Below, piece after piece: positions 41,408-50,609 of a stretch of DNA of 64,000 nucleotides. The DNA comes from Piscinibacter sp. (GTDB taxonomy: Bacteria > Pseudomonadota > Gammaproteobacteria > Burkholderiales > Burkholderiaceae_C). The notes under the pieces were generated by a model. The model worked only from the letters and a program-made list of their open reading frames with translations, had not been told where the DNA came from and did not search any database. The DNA lies in contig JADJJI010000004.1 in the NCBI GenBank assembly GCA_016706565.1, forward strand, positions 310,001 through 374,000, in the 5' to 3' direction. The position numbers and the translations under genes are program-made. How positions within the stretch are numbered: the first letter of the stretch is position 1; each line of letters starts with the position of its first letter.

Positions 41408-41770
41408 ATGGACAACCCCCTTCGTGCCGGAATCTCCGTGGCGCTGGCCCTGTGGGCCGCTGCCGGCGCCTTCTCTGCCGAGGAGCCCTGGGCGGTGGCC
41501 GGGCAGCAGGGCCTGGTGCGCCTGGTCATCGTGCCGGCGGCGCTAGAGAAGGACACCGAGGCCTATGCACGCCAGGTGGCACGTCTGTGCGAGCCCGAGC
41601 GCACCTGCTTCCTGAACTTCTACACCAACTCCAGCGGCGCGCCGCTGGCGGTGCCGCTGCCCGACGCGATCTCCAACGAGGCCACGGCCACCTTCCGCCG
41701 CTCGACGAAGAACGGTGCCGAACGCTTCATGTGGAGCTGCCGCATGAAGCTGCAGGAGCCCTGCTTCTAG
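41408..41770 (+). CDS. Hypothetical secreted protein, 120 residues
   Basis: The ATG at 41408 starts a short protein with a signal peptide (about 1-23). The mature part contains five Cys, in the blocks RLCEPERTCFLNFYTNSS, WSCR and EPCF, which suggests a disulfide-stabilised periplasmic protein. I do not recognise a family. It ends in a TAG that overlaps the stop of the convergent small gene; the two genes share the CTAG bases. Confidence 0.55.
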   Translation: MDNPLRAGISVALALWAAAGAFSAEEPWAVAGQQGLVRLVIVPAALEKDTEAYARQVARLCEPERTCFLNFYTNSSGAPLAVPLPDAISNEATATFRRSTKNGAERFMWSCRMKLQEPCF

Positions 41771-42087
41771 TCAATCCAGATCACGCGCACCACGCGCCAC
41801 TCCTGCGCACCGCTGTCGGTGCGCGAGCAGCCCAGCGGCTCGGGTTCGGCGCCGGGCGCGAGATCGGAGCGCGAGCGGTCGGCGGTGGCCACGCCCATGT
41901 GGAAACGGTCGAGCCAGACGCGGATGCGGCGTGTCGGGTGGGTGTTCTTCACCTGGATCTGCACGCCATTGCGCGACACGCAGTTGGCCGCGAAGTCCTC
42001 GACGAACTGCAGTGACTTGGCCGGGTCGTCGTCGGCGCGCAGCGGCAGCGCGGCCAGCAGCGCCAGGCTGCACAGCACTCGTTTCAC
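41767..42087 (-). CDS. Hypothetical secreted protein, 106 residues
   Basis: Starts at a GTG that overlaps the stop of the lipase-like gene upstream (GTGA at 42084-42087), so it is translationally coupled to it. A signal peptide of about 18 residues ends near PLRADD. The mature part has the strands VQIQVKNTHPTRRIRVWLDRF and EWRVVRVIWID and two Cys. No family is recognised. It converges on the small secreted gene at 41408. Confidence 0.6.
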   Translation of the reverse strand: MKRVLCSLALLAALPLRADDDPAKSLQFVEDFAANCVSRNGVQIQVKNTHPTRRIRVWLDRFHMGVATADRSRSDLAPGAEPEPLGCSRTDSGAQEWRVVRVIWID

Positions 42088-43295
42088 GCCAGCCACTCCT
42101 TCAGCTGGGCATAGACCTCCGGCCGGCCGAGCAGGTCGAGATGATTCATGCCGTAGCCGACCCATTGCCGCTCGGGCGGGAAATCGAGCGCGCGCGCCGG
42201 ATCCTTGTGCACGCCCAGCGCGCTGTCCAGCGGCACCAGGCCGTCGCCGAGCAGCCGCTCCTTGAGCGCGCCGCCCTGCGCGCCCAGGCTCGCCGCCAGC
42301 GCGTAGCAACGCAGGTTCTCGGGCAGCAGCACCGGCTGGCGCCGATCGCCGCCGCGCGCGAAGCGGTCGCGGCCGACCCAGTCCTCGTCGAGCAGGTGGC
42401 CGTGGCGTAGGTCGGTGATGCCGGCGCTACGCACCTTGCCCAGGCGCGCGAACGGCGCCGCGTAGGGTGTGGCGCCGAGCACCAGGTCGACCCAGTGGCC
42501 GGCGCGCTCGAGCGGCGCGCCGTGGTGCGGCGTACCGAGGAAGAACAGGTCGTCGAGCCGCGGCACCCAGGGCTGCTGCGCCTGCGTGGCGTAGTGCAGC
42601 GCGCTGCGCGTCACCAGCCCGCCCATGCTGTGGCCGATCACCACCACGCGCTGCAGCGGCTGCGGCCAGGCCTCGATCAGCCGGGCCAGCTGCTGTGCGA
42701 AGGCGCGCCCGTTGATCGAGACATGCAGGCCGCTGTTGTAGCGCAGGTAGACCGGCGCGTAGCCGAGATCGCGTGCGAGCGCGGCGCCGTGGTCGTGGCC
42801 GTCGCGCTGCCATTGCAGGTCGTTCATGCACAGGCCGTGCACCAGCACCGCCAGCCGGCCGCCGGCCGCGGGCAGCGCGGCCGCGAGCGCCTCGCGCTCC
42901 AGCGTCAGCGCGTGGCCGGCGTGGCGCAGTTCCATCGGCGTGGCCAGCGGGTTGCCGGTGGCCACGAGGTAGTCGCCGAGCACGCCGTTGAGCGCCGCGA
43001 CGATCGCATCGCGCTCGCGGCCCTCGCCGTAGCTGCCCAGCGCCGGCGCGAGCAGGCCGAGCAGCGCCTCGATGCTGCCGCCGGCCACGCGCGTGACGCC
43101 GCGGATCGTCTTGTAGACCAGCCCGCTGATGCCGCCGGTGCGCCCGTCCAGCGTGCCGCCGCTGCCCGGCAGCCTCGCGATGCGCTCGTGCATCGCCTCG
43201 ACCAGGTTGGTCAGGCCGGCCGTCGCATCGGTGGCCAGGCGCGCGGCGCCGCGCAGGTCGGCGCCCTTGGTCGGCTTGTTCGGGGGCGTGGTCAT
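42084..43295 (-). CDS. Lipase-like alpha/beta hydrolase (PGAP1-like)
   Basis: A 403-residue protein without a clear signal peptide. The N-terminal 140 residues are helical. The hydrolase core has LVHGLCMND (about 152-159) as oxyanion loop, then GHSMGGLV with nucleophile Ser223, and FLGTPHHGAPLER, a PGAP1/lipase hallmark. A late Asp in GDGLVPLDSA and His in YGMNHLDLLG complete a plausible triad. The frame is open far upstream, but the ATG at 43295 overlaps the previous stop (ATGA at 43292-43295) and starts a sensible protein. Substrate unknown. Confidence 0.82.
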   Translation of the reverse strand: MTTPPNKPTKGADLRGAARLATDATAGLTNLVEAMHERIARLPGSGGTLDGRTGGISGLVYKTIRGVTRVAGGSIEALLGLLAPALGSYGEGRERDAIVAALNGVLGDYLVATGNPLATPMELRHAGHALTLEREALAAALPAAGGRLAVLVHGLCMNDLQWQRDGHDHGAALARDLGYAPVYLRYNSGLHVSINGRAFAQQLARLIEAWPQPLQRVVVIGHSMGGLVTRSALHYATQAQQPWVPRLDDLFFLGTPHHGAPLERAGHWVDLVLGATPYAAPFARLGKVRSAGITDLRHGHLLDEDWVGRDRFARGGDRRQPVLLPENLRCYALAASLGAQGGALKERLLGDGLVPLDSALGVHKDPARALDFPPERQWVGYGMNHLDLLGRPEVYAQLKEWLA

Positions 43296-44872
43296 CGGTG
43301 TTCGGGAGTCAGCGAAGTCGCCGCAGTATCGGCGACGAACAGCGCGGCCAGCACTTCGCGGCGCTTGGTGGCGTTCACGCGCGCGCTGTCGATCCAGACG
43401 AAGCGGCCCGGCGGCGCACCGGCGGTGGCGGCCGCGGCTTCGCCGCGGTCGGTGTCGCCGTCGGTCAGCACCACCACGCGGCCCAGCCGCGGCGCGCGTG
43501 CCAGCACGCCGAGCTCGTGGCGGCAGCCGCGGTTGTGCGTCTTGAAGCTGCGCAGGTCCATCAGCACCACGTCGCTGCCGGCGACCAGCGCGTCGAGCGC
43601 CTGCTGCCAGGTGCTGTCGTGGCAGTAGACCTCGTTGATGCGATGGCGGCCGTCGGCATCGCGCTGCAGGTCGAAGCCGGCCACGCGCGCGTTCACCTCG
43701 GCGGGGTGGCGGATGAATCGCTCGCCGAGCCGGCCGTCGATGAAGCTGAAGATGTCGCTGGCATCGATGGTGCGCTCGACCAGGTCGGTACCGGCGATCA
43801 GCACGGTGTTGCCGGTCAGGCGCCAGCGCTCCACCACGTCGTCGAAGAGCGCCTGCACCTGCGCGTCGCGCTGGAACACGCGCAGCACCAGCAGCGTCGG
43901 CGGCCGGCCCGGCGGCGTGGGCTGGCGGCCGGCGATCGCCATGGTGGCCGGCACCCACGCCAGCGGCAGCAGCATCACCGCGCCGGCCAGGCCCATGTCG
44001 CCACCGGCGCCGAGCGCGCGCATCAGCAGCACGATGCCCCACACCGCGGTGAACAGCACGATGAGTTCGGACAGCCACTTGCGCGTGTAGGCCGCGCCCA
44101 GCCAGCGGCCGAGCTGGCGTGCCGGCCACCAGGCGATCAGCCAGGGAGCGACGACGAAGCCGAGCATCACCACGTAGGCGTTCAGCCAGCCCGGCATGGC
44201 CTTCAGCCAGTCGCTGCGCGCGTCGACGATCCAGGCCAGCAGGTCGACGCCGGCGATCGAGGCCCAGACCAGCACGAGCGTCAGCGGCAGCAGCCAGGGT
44301 GCGATGGCACGCGTGGCGCCGCCCAGGCACAGCGCCGCGATGAACAGCATCGGCACGCCGATCTCGCTGCCCAGGTACAGCATCATGGTGGACAGCGGCT
44401 GTGCCTCGATCGAGCGCCAGGCCATCAGCGCCAGGCTCGCAACGAACCACAGGGCCAAGGCGCCGAGCATTCGCGCGCGTGACCAGCGCCACAGCAGGCC
44501 CAGCGCCGGGATCACCGGCCACAGGTTGAGCAGGCCCAGCACGATCAGGCGTGCCGGCGTGAGGATGTTCTCCTTCGCCATGGCGACGGACAGGAACAGC
44601 CACGCGCTGGAGAAGGAGATCAGCGCCGACATCAGCACCAGCAGCGCGGTGACGCGCCAGCCGGCACGCCGGTTGTCGGCCAAGCCGATGCGCGCCGGCG
44701 CGCCCAGTGCGGCCAGGCGCACGTCCGCGCCGGGCGGCGGGGCGGCGGCCGGTGCGCTCATCAGCGTGCGCATCGTGTGGCGGTAGCGGCGGGCGAGCAG
44801 CAGCGCGAACACCGCGGCCAGCAGCGTGGCCACGATGAAGATGAACGCGAGCTTGCCGGTGGAGTAGTCCAT
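43292..44872 (-). CDS. Polytopic membrane protein with large cytosolic C-terminal domain
   Basis: A 526-residue protein of unknown family. The first 320 residues hold about eight to nine membrane helices (the first at 8-26, LAFIFIVATLLAAVFALLLA). Residues 330-526 are soluble with alternating strands and helices: TLLVLRVFQRDAQVQALFDD, NTVLIAGTDLVERT, SDVVLMDLRSFKTHNRGCRH, GRVVVLTDGDTDR and RFVWIDSARV. This looks like a Rossmann or TIR-like fold, but I cannot confirm it. It is the first gene of a coupled unit with the lipase-like gene and a small secreted protein. Confidence 0.7.
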   Translation of the reverse strand: MDYSTGKLAFIFIVATLLAAVFALLLARRYRHTMRTLMSAPAAAPPPGADVRLAALGAPARIGLADNRRAGWRVTALLVLMSALISFSSAWLFLSVAMAKENILTPARLIVLGLLNLWPVIPALGLLWRWSRARMLGALALWFVASLALMAWRSIEAQPLSTMMLYLGSEIGVPMLFIAALCLGGATRAIAPWLLPLTLVLVWASIAGVDLLAWIVDARSDWLKAMPGWLNAYVVMLGFVVAPWLIAWWPARQLGRWLGAAYTRKWLSELIVLFTAVWGIVLLMRALGAGGDMGLAGAVMLLPLAWVPATMAIAGRQPTPPGRPPTLLVLRVFQRDAQVQALFDDVVERWRLTGNTVLIAGTDLVERTIDASDIFSFIDGRLGERFIRHPAEVNARVAGFDLQRDADGRHRINEVYCHDSTWQQALDALVAGSDVVLMDLRSFKTHNRGCRHELGVLARAPRLGRVVVLTDGDTDRGEAAAATAGAPPGRFVWIDSARVNATKRREVLAALFVADTAATSLTPEHR

Positions 44873-44966
44873 GGTGCGGCCCTCGGGTGTCGCCCGGCCA
44901 GTATTGCACCGGGCTGGCGTGCACCGGCCACCGACTGCCAGAATGAACGCCTCTGCGGAGCGCGCC

Positions 44967-45716
44967 ATGATCTTCCGTCAACTCTTCGAGCCGCTGTCGA
45001 GCACCTTCACCTACCTGCTGGGCTGCGAGGCCAGCGGGCAGGCCGTGCTCATCGACCCGGTCGTCAACAGCATCGACCGCGACCTCGCCGAGCTGCAGCG
45101 CCTCGGGCTGACGCTGGCCTGCACGCTCGACACGCACCTGCATGCCGACCACATCACCGGCGCGCTGCACCTGAAGGAGCGCACCGGCTGCCGCATCGCG
45201 GCGCCGGCGATGGAGCGCCTGCCCTGTGCCGACGTCGGCGTGGTCGAAGGGGTGCCGTTGATGGTGGGCAGCCTCGCCGTCCAGCCGCTGCACACGCCGG
45301 GCCACACCGATTCGCACTTCGCCTACCTGCTGGGCGAGCGGGTGTTCACCGGCGATGCGCTGCTGATCGACGGCTGCGGCCGCACCGACTTCCAGAACGG
45401 CAGTGCCGCCGAGCTCTACCGTAGCGTGCACGGCAAGCTGTTCACCCTGCCCGACGAGCAACTCGTGTACCCGGGCCACGACTACCAGGGGCGCCGGGTG
45501 TCGTCGATCGGCCAGGAGAAGGGGCGCAACCCGCGACTCGGCCAGGGCCGCACGCTGGCCGAGTTCGAGCAGATCATGGCCGGGCTGGATCTTCCCTATC
45601 CGAAGTTCATCGATCACGCGCTGCCGGGCAATCGCCTGTGCGGCGTGTGCCCCGACGACCTGCCCGCGCAGATGCAGGCCTATTGCGGCCGCATGACCGA
45701 GAGCCCGCAGGGCTGA
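44967..45716 (+). CDS. MBL-fold metallo-hydrolase, persulfide dioxygenase (ETHE1)-like
   Basis: A 249-residue protein that probably oxidises glutathione persulfide to sulfite. It starts MIFRQLFEPLSSTFTYLLGC, typical of ETHE1-type proteins. The metal site shows THLHADHITG, HTPGHTDSHF and GDALLIDGCGRTDFQ. The Fe ligands of the dioxygenase type (two His and an Asp) are in place. The tail has CGVCPDDL. The ATG at 44967 has a GGAG site six bases upstream; an ATG eight codons upstream is an alternative. Confidence 0.88.
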   Translation: MIFRQLFEPLSSTFTYLLGCEASGQAVLIDPVVNSIDRDLAELQRLGLTLACTLDTHLHADHITGALHLKERTGCRIAAPAMERLPCADVGVVEGVPLMVGSLAVQPLHTPGHTDSHFAYLLGERVFTGDALLIDGCGRTDFQNGSAAELYRSVHGKLFTLPDEQLVYPGHDYQGRRVSSIGQEKGRNPRLGQGRTLAEFEQIMAGLDLPYPKFIDHALPGNRLCGVCPDDLPAQMQAYCGRMTESPQG

Positions 45717-45732
45717 CCTGCCAACGCGCTGC

Positions 45733-45797
45733 GGCTTGACCTGGAACAGACAGACGCGCGATTGCGTGTTCCCCCCGAGACGCGCCGGCTTGACCTG
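45733..45797. repeat. Direct repeat GGCTTGACCTG upstream of the kor operon
   Basis: The same 11 bases occur at 45733-45743 and at 45787-45797, 54 bases apart, in the gap before the flavoprotein gene at 45861. Each holds TTGACC, a good -35-like hexamer, but no convincing -10 is found 16-18 bases later. It could be an operator pair or part of a promoter. Confidence 0.3.
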
Positions 45798-45860
45798 TGC
45801 TTAGACTGCGAGCGGCCCGTGCACGTCAGGCGCGGGTGAGTGCAGCCCCAGGAGGCCAGA

Positions 45861-47705
45861 GTGCAACGCACCGACAGCGCAGGTCCGTCCTACTTCCACA
45901 AGGTCGTCGACTGCCAGTGGGCCTGCCCGGCGCACACCCCCGTGCCGGAGTACATCCGGCTGATCGGGCAGGGCCGCTACGCCGACGCCTACATGATCAA
46001 CTGGGTGTCGAACGTGTTCCCCGGCATGCTGGGCCGCACCTGCGACCGCCCCTGCGAGCCGGCCTGCCGGCGCGGCCGCGTCGAAGAGAACAACGGCGAA
46101 CGTCCGGAACCGGTGGCGATCTGCCGGCTCAAGCGGGTCGCCGCCGACCACAAGGGCGACGTGCGTTCGCGTTTGCCGGCCGTCGCGCCGCGCAACGGCA
46201 AGCGGGTCGCCTGCATCGGCGCCGGGCCGGCCTCGCTGACGGTGGCGCGCGACCTCGCGCCGCAGGGCTACGACGTCACCGTGTTCGACGGCGAGGCGAA
46301 GGCGGGCGGCTTCATGCGCTCGCAGATCCCGCGCTTTCGCCTGCCCGAGTCGGTCATCGACGAAGAAACCGCACAGGTGCTCGACCTCGGGGTCGATTTC
46401 CGCAGCGGCCAGCGCATCGACTCGATGCAGGCGCTGCTCGGGCAGGGCTACGACGCGGTATTCGTCGGCTGCGGCGCGCCGCGCGGGCGCGAGCTCGACG
46501 TGCCGGGCCGCGCCGAGGCCGCAGCGGCCATCCACATCGGCATCGACTGGCTGGCCTCGGTGTCGTTCGGCCACATCACGAGCATCGGCAAGCGCGTCAT
46601 CGTGCTGGGCGGCGGCAACACCGCGATGGACTGCTGCCGCTCGGCGCGGCGCCTGGGCGGCGAGGACGTCAAGGTGATCGTGCGCAGCGGCTTCGACGAG
46701 ATGAAGGCCTCGCCCTGGGAGAAGGAAGACGCGCAGCACGAAGGCATCCCGATCCTGAACTACCACGTGCCCAAGAGCGTGCGGCACGACCAGGGCCGCA
46801 TCCAGGGCATGACGTTCGAGAAGGTCAGCGCCGTGTACGACGACAAGGGCCGCCGCAGCCTGGTGCCCACCGGCGAACCCGATGTCTTCGTGCCCTGCGA
46901 CACCGTGCTGGTGGCCATCGGGCAGGAGAACGCCTTCCCCTGGATCGAACGCGACTGCGGCATCGAGTTCGACCGCTGGGGCCTGCCGGTGCTCGACGCG
47001 CAGACCTTCCAGTCGACGCTGCCGCAGGTCTTCTTCGGCGGCGACGCGGCCTTCGGCCCGAAGAACATCATCACGGCCGTGGCCCACGGCCACGAGGCGG
47101 CGGTGTCGATCGACCGGCTCCTGCATGGCGAGGACGTGGCGCGGCGCCCGCCGCCGATGAGCAACCTGATGTCGCAGAAGATGGGCATCCACGAGTGGAG
47201 CTACGACAACGACGTCTCCAACGACCCGCGCTTCAAGGTGCCCTGGGCCAAGGCCGAGCAGGCGCTGGCCAGCATCAAGGTCGAGGTGGAACTGGGCTTC
47301 GACGAGGCCACGGCCTTCAAGGAGGCCAGCCGCTGCCTGAACTGCGACGTGCAGACCGTCTTCAACCGCGACACCTGCATCGAGTGCGATGCCTGCGTCG
47401 ACATCTGCCCGATGGACTGCATCACCTTCACCGCCAACGGCGACGAGGGCGAGTTGCGCACGCGGCTGAAGGCGCCGGCCGGCAATCTGTCGCAGGACCT
47501 GTACGTCTCGACCACGCTCAAGACCGGCCGCGTGATGGTCAAGGACGAAGACGTCTGCCTGCACTGCGGCCTGTGCGCCGAGCGCTGCCCGACCGGCGCC
47601 TGGGACATGCAGAAGTTCCTGCTCGACACCACCAAGGCCGGCCCCGGCTGCCGCGACAGCCAGGACGCCCCGGTGCGCAGCGCCGCCGCCACGGAGACCC
47701 CATGA
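45861..47705 (+). CDS. Fe-S flavoprotein, NAD(P)H:acceptor oxidoreductase of the GltD type
   Basis: A 614-residue protein. The N-terminus has a GltD-like Fe-S segment (CQWACPAHTPVPEYI, then CDRPCEPACRR). The FAD loop CIGAGPASL and the NAD(P) loop VLGGGNTAMDCCRSAR follow. The C-terminus adds two 4Fe-4S motifs: CIECDACVDICP and CLHCGLCAERCP. It should pass electrons between NAD(P)H and ferredoxin or the Kor subunits (inference from operon). GTG at 45861 has a GGAGG site six bases upstream. The next gene starts inside its stop. Confidence 0.9.
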   Translation: MQRTDSAGPSYFHKVVDCQWACPAHTPVPEYIRLIGQGRYADAYMINWVSNVFPGMLGRTCDRPCEPACRRGRVEENNGERPEPVAICRLKRVAADHKGDVRSRLPAVAPRNGKRVACIGAGPASLTVARDLAPQGYDVTVFDGEAKAGGFMRSQIPRFRLPESVIDEETAQVLDLGVDFRSGQRIDSMQALLGQGYDAVFVGCGAPRGRELDVPGRAEAAAAIHIGIDWLASVSFGHITSIGKRVIVLGGGNTAMDCCRSARRLGGEDVKVIVRSGFDEMKASPWEKEDAQHEGIPILNYHVPKSVRHDQGRIQGMTFEKVSAVYDDKGRRSLVPTGEPDVFVPCDTVLVAIGQENAFPWIERDCGIEFDRWGLPVLDAQTFQSTLPQVFFGGDAAFGPKNIITAVAHGHEAAVSIDRLLHGEDVARRPPPMSNLMSQKMGIHEWSYDNDVSNDPRFKVPWAKAEQALASIKVEVELGFDEATAFKEASRCLNCDVQTVFNRDTCIECDACVDICPMDCITFTANGDEGELRTRLKAPAGNLSQDLYVSTTLKTGRVMVKDEDVCLHCGLCAERCPTGAWDMQKFLLDTTKAGPGCRDSQDAPVRSAAATETP

Positions 47706-49522
47706 AACGCATCGAAGCGGTCAACGACTTCGTCATCAAGTTCGCCAACGTCAACGGCTCGGGCTCGGCCTCGGCCAACGAGCTGTTCGCCAAGGCCATC
47801 CTGCGCATGGGCGTGCCGGTCAGCCCGCGCAACATCTTCCCCAGCAACATCCAGGGCCTGCCGACCTGGTACGAGGCGCGTGTGTGCGAGAAGGGCTACC
47901 ACGGCCGGCGCGGCGGCGTCGACATGATGGTGGCGATGAACCCGCAGACCTGGGACGCCGACATGGCCGAGATCGAGCCCGGCGGCTACCTGCTCTACGA
48001 CAGCACGCGGCCCATCCCGCCCGATCGATTCCCCGACGACGTGCATGTGATCGGCGTGCCGCTGACCGAGATCTGCAACGAGGCCTACACCGACCCGCGC
48101 CAGCGCCAGCTGTTCAAGAACATCATCTACGTGGGCGCGCTGTCGGTGCTGCTGGACATGGACGCCCGAGGTGTTCGAGAAGCTGTTCGCCGAGCAGTAC
48201 CGCGGCAAGGAGCGGCTGCTCGATGCCAACCTGCAGGCACTGCAATTGGGCCGCGACCACGCGCAGGCGCACCTGCCGGCCCGCTGGGACTGCGCATGCG
48301 CCGCGCCGACCGGGTCGGCGACCAGATCTTCACCGACGGCAACAGTGCCGCCGCGCTGGGCCTGATCTACGGCGGCGCCACGGTGGCGGCCTGGTACCCG
48401 ATCACGCCTTCGTCGTCGATTCCCGAGGCCTTCCAGAAGTACTGCGCCAAGTTCCGCGTCGATCCGTCCACCGGCCAGCACCGCTTCGCCATCGTGCAGG
48501 CCGAGGACGAGCTGGCCTCGATCGGCATGGTGGTGGGCGCCGGCTGGAACGGCGCGCGCGCCTTCACCGCCACCTCGGGCCCGGGCGTCTCGCTGATGAC
48601 CGAGTTCATCGGCCTGGCCTACTTCGCCGAGATCCCGGTGACCATCATCAACGTGCAGCGCGGCGGCCCGTCCACCGGCATGCCCACGCGCACCCAGCAG
48701 TCGGACCTGATCGCCTGCGCCTACGCCTCGCACGGCGACACCAAGCACGTGCTGCTGTTCCCGGAAGACCCGCACGAGTGCTTCGAGCATTCGGCTGCGG
48801 CGCTCGACCTGGCCGACCGCCTGCAGACGCCGGTGTTCGTCATGACCGACCTGGACATCGGCATGAACCAGCGCCTGTGCAAGCCCTTCGTGTGGGACGA
48901 CGCGCGCAGTTACGACCGCGGCAAGGTGATGACCCGCGAAGAGCTCGAAGCGGGCAAGGACTTCGGACGCTACAAGGACGTCGACGGCGACGGCATTCCG
49001 TGGCGCACGCTGCCCGGCACGCACCCGACCAAGGGCGCCTTCTTCACCCGCGGCACCACGCGCGACCCGTATGCACGCTACTCCGAGCGCGGCACGGACT
49101 ACGTCTACAACATGGAGCGGCTGCTGCGCAAGTTCCGCACCGCTGCGTCGCTGGTGCCCCAGCCGGTGCTGCGCAAGGCCGCCCAGCCCACGCGTTTCGG
49201 CGTGATCTACTTCGGCTCGACCAGCCCGGCGATGCACGAGGCGCTGGACGTGCTCCAGGCCGAGGGCGTGCACCTGGACGCGCTGCGCCTGCGTGCCTTC
49301 CCGTTCCCGGACTCGGTGCCGGAGTTCATCGCCGCGCACGAGAAAGTGTTCGTGGTCGAGCAGAACCGCGACGCGCAGATGCACTCGATGCTGGTCAACG
49401 AACTCGACATCGACCCGGCGCGCATGGTGCGCGTGCTGCACTACGACGGCACGCCGATCACCGCGCGTTTCATCGCCGGCGCGATCCGCAAGAACATGGT
49501 CTGGCACAAGGAGTACGCATGA
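47702..49522 (+). CDS. korA: 2-oxoacid:acceptor oxidoreductase, fused gamma-alpha subunit, with two compensating indels
   Basis: A 606-codon KorA-type subunit: gamma domain (FANVNGSGSASANELFAKAI) then alpha domain (TDGNSAAALGLIYGG, AWYPITPSSSIPE). It takes part in CoA-dependent oxidative decarboxylation of a 2-oxoacid (2-oxoglutarate or pyruvate) with ferredoxin as acceptor. Between about 48165 and 48282 the frame is off: the correct reading there is another frame, giving VFEKLFAEQYRGKERLLDAN. An extra C at 48165-48167 and a missing C at 48280-48282 explain it. Thus about 39 residues are misread, but the frame is restored. Confidence 0.85.
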   Translation: MKRIEAVNDFVIKFANVNGSGSASANELFAKAILRMGVPVSPRNIFPSNIQGLPTWYEARVCEKGYHGRRGGVDMMVAMNPQTWDADMAEIEPGGYLLYDSTRPIPPDRFPDDVHVIGVPLTEICNEAYTDPRQRQLFKNIIYVGALSVLLDMDARGVREAVRRAVPRQGAAARCQPAGTAIGPRPRAGAPAGPLGLRMRRADRVGDQIFTDGNSAAALGLIYGGATVAAWYPITPSSSIPEAFQKYCAKFRVDPSTGQHRFAIVQAEDELASIGMVVGAGWNGARAFTATSGPGVSLMTEFIGLAYFAEIPVTIINVQRGGPSTGMPTRTQQSDLIACAYASHGDTKHVLLFPEDPHECFEHSAAALDLADRLQTPVFVMTDLDIGMNQRLCKPFVWDDARSYDRGKVMTREELEAGKDFGRYKDVDGDGIPWRTLPGTHPTKGAFFTRGTTRDPYARYSERGTDYVYNMERLLRKFRTAASLVPQPVLRKAAQPTRFGVIYFGSTSPAMHEALDVLQAEGVHLDALRLRAFPFPDSVPEFIAAHEKVFVVEQNRDAQMHSMLVNELDIDPARMVRVLHYDGTPITARFIAGAIRKNMVWHKEYA

Positions 49523-50574
49523 CCTTCATAGCCAAGCCGCGCCTGCACCACCCGACGCTGCAGACCAACAAGGTCGGCTACACGCGGCGCGACTACGAGG
49601 GCCGCATCTCCACGCTGTGCGCGGGCTGCGGGCACGACTCGATCTCGGCGGCGATCATCCAGGCCTGCTGGGAGCTCGACATCGAGCCGCACCGCGTCGC
49701 CAAGCTGTCGGGCATCGGCTGCAGCTCGAAGACGCCGGACTACTTCCTCGGCGCCTCGCACGGCTTCAACACCGTGCACGGCCGCATGCCCTCGGTGCTG
49801 ACCGGCGCCAACCTGGCCAACCGCGACCTGCTCTACCTGGGCGTGTCGGGCGACGGCGACTCGGCCTCGATCGGCCTGGGCCAGTTCGCCAACGCCATGC
49901 GCCGCGGCGTGCGCATGGCCTACATCGTCGAGAACAACGGCGTCTACGGCCTGACCAAGGGCCAGTTCTCGGCCACCGCCGACCAGGGCAGCAAGAGCAA
50001 GAAGGGCGTGGTCAACAACGACAGCCCGGTGGATCTCGTCGGCCTGGCGCTGCAGCTGGGCGCCACCTACGTGGCGCGCAGCTTCTCGGGCGACAAGGAG
50101 CAACTGGTGCCGCTGATCAAGGGCGCGATGGCGCATGGCGGCGCGGCCTTCATCGACGTCATCAGCCCCTGCGTGACCTTCAACAACCACGCCGGCAGCA
50201 CCAAGAGCTACGACTACGTGCGCGAGCACAACGATGCGGTGAGCCGCATCGACTTCATCACGCCCGGCCAGGAGATCACCGCCCAGTACGCGCCGGGCGA
50301 GCTGATCGAGGTGAGCAACCACGACGGCTCCGTGCTGCGCCTGCGCAAGCTGCACGCCGACTACGACCCGACCGATCGCTACGCCGCGATGAACTACATG
50401 CACCAGCATGCCGCGCATGGCGAGGTGGTCACCGGGCTGCTCTACCTCGACCCGCTCGCCACCGACCTGCACACGGCGCTGAACACCTGTGCCGTGCCAC
50501 TGGCCTCGCTCGGGCCCGACAGGCTGTGCCCCGGCGCCGCGGCGCTGGAGAAGATCAACGCGGCGCTGCGCTGA
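49519..50574 (+). CDS. korB: 2-oxoacid:acceptor oxidoreductase, beta subunit
   Basis: A 351-residue thiamine-diphosphate-binding subunit. The signature CAGCGHDSISAAII starts the TPP-binding domain. GIGCSSKTPDYF and VSGDGDSASIGLGQF are the cluster and Mg/TPP blocks, and VENNGVYGLTKGQ closes it. It couples with KorA through ATGA at 49519-49522. The four-gene set (flavoprotein, KorA, KorB, CBS) indicates a ferredoxin-dependent oxidoreductase; which 2-oxoacid is used is not known. An AAGGAG ribosome site precedes the start. Confidence 0.93.
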   Translation: MTFIAKPRLHHPTLQTNKVGYTRRDYEGRISTLCAGCGHDSISAAIIQACWELDIEPHRVAKLSGIGCSSKTPDYFLGASHGFNTVHGRMPSVLTGANLANRDLLYLGVSGDGDSASIGLGQFANAMRRGVRMAYIVENNGVYGLTKGQFSATADQGSKSKKGVVNNDSPVDLVGLALQLGATYVARSFSGDKEQLVPLIKGAMAHGGAAFIDVISPCVTFNNHAGSTKSYDYVREHNDAVSRIDFITPGQEITAQYAPGELIEVSNHDGSVLRLRKLHADYDPTDRYAAMNYMHQHAAHGEVVTGLLYLDPLATDLHTALNTCAVPLASLGPDRLCPGAAALEKINAALR

Positions 50575-50609
50575 CCCGCCGCGCCACCGCCCGACACAGG
50601 AGCCGCACC

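Noticed and set aside
43296-45617. Upstream extension of the lipase-like frame
   Set aside because: The open frame continues for over 700 codons, but similarity and a good start begin at 43295; the upstream part is opposite or out of phase with real genes.
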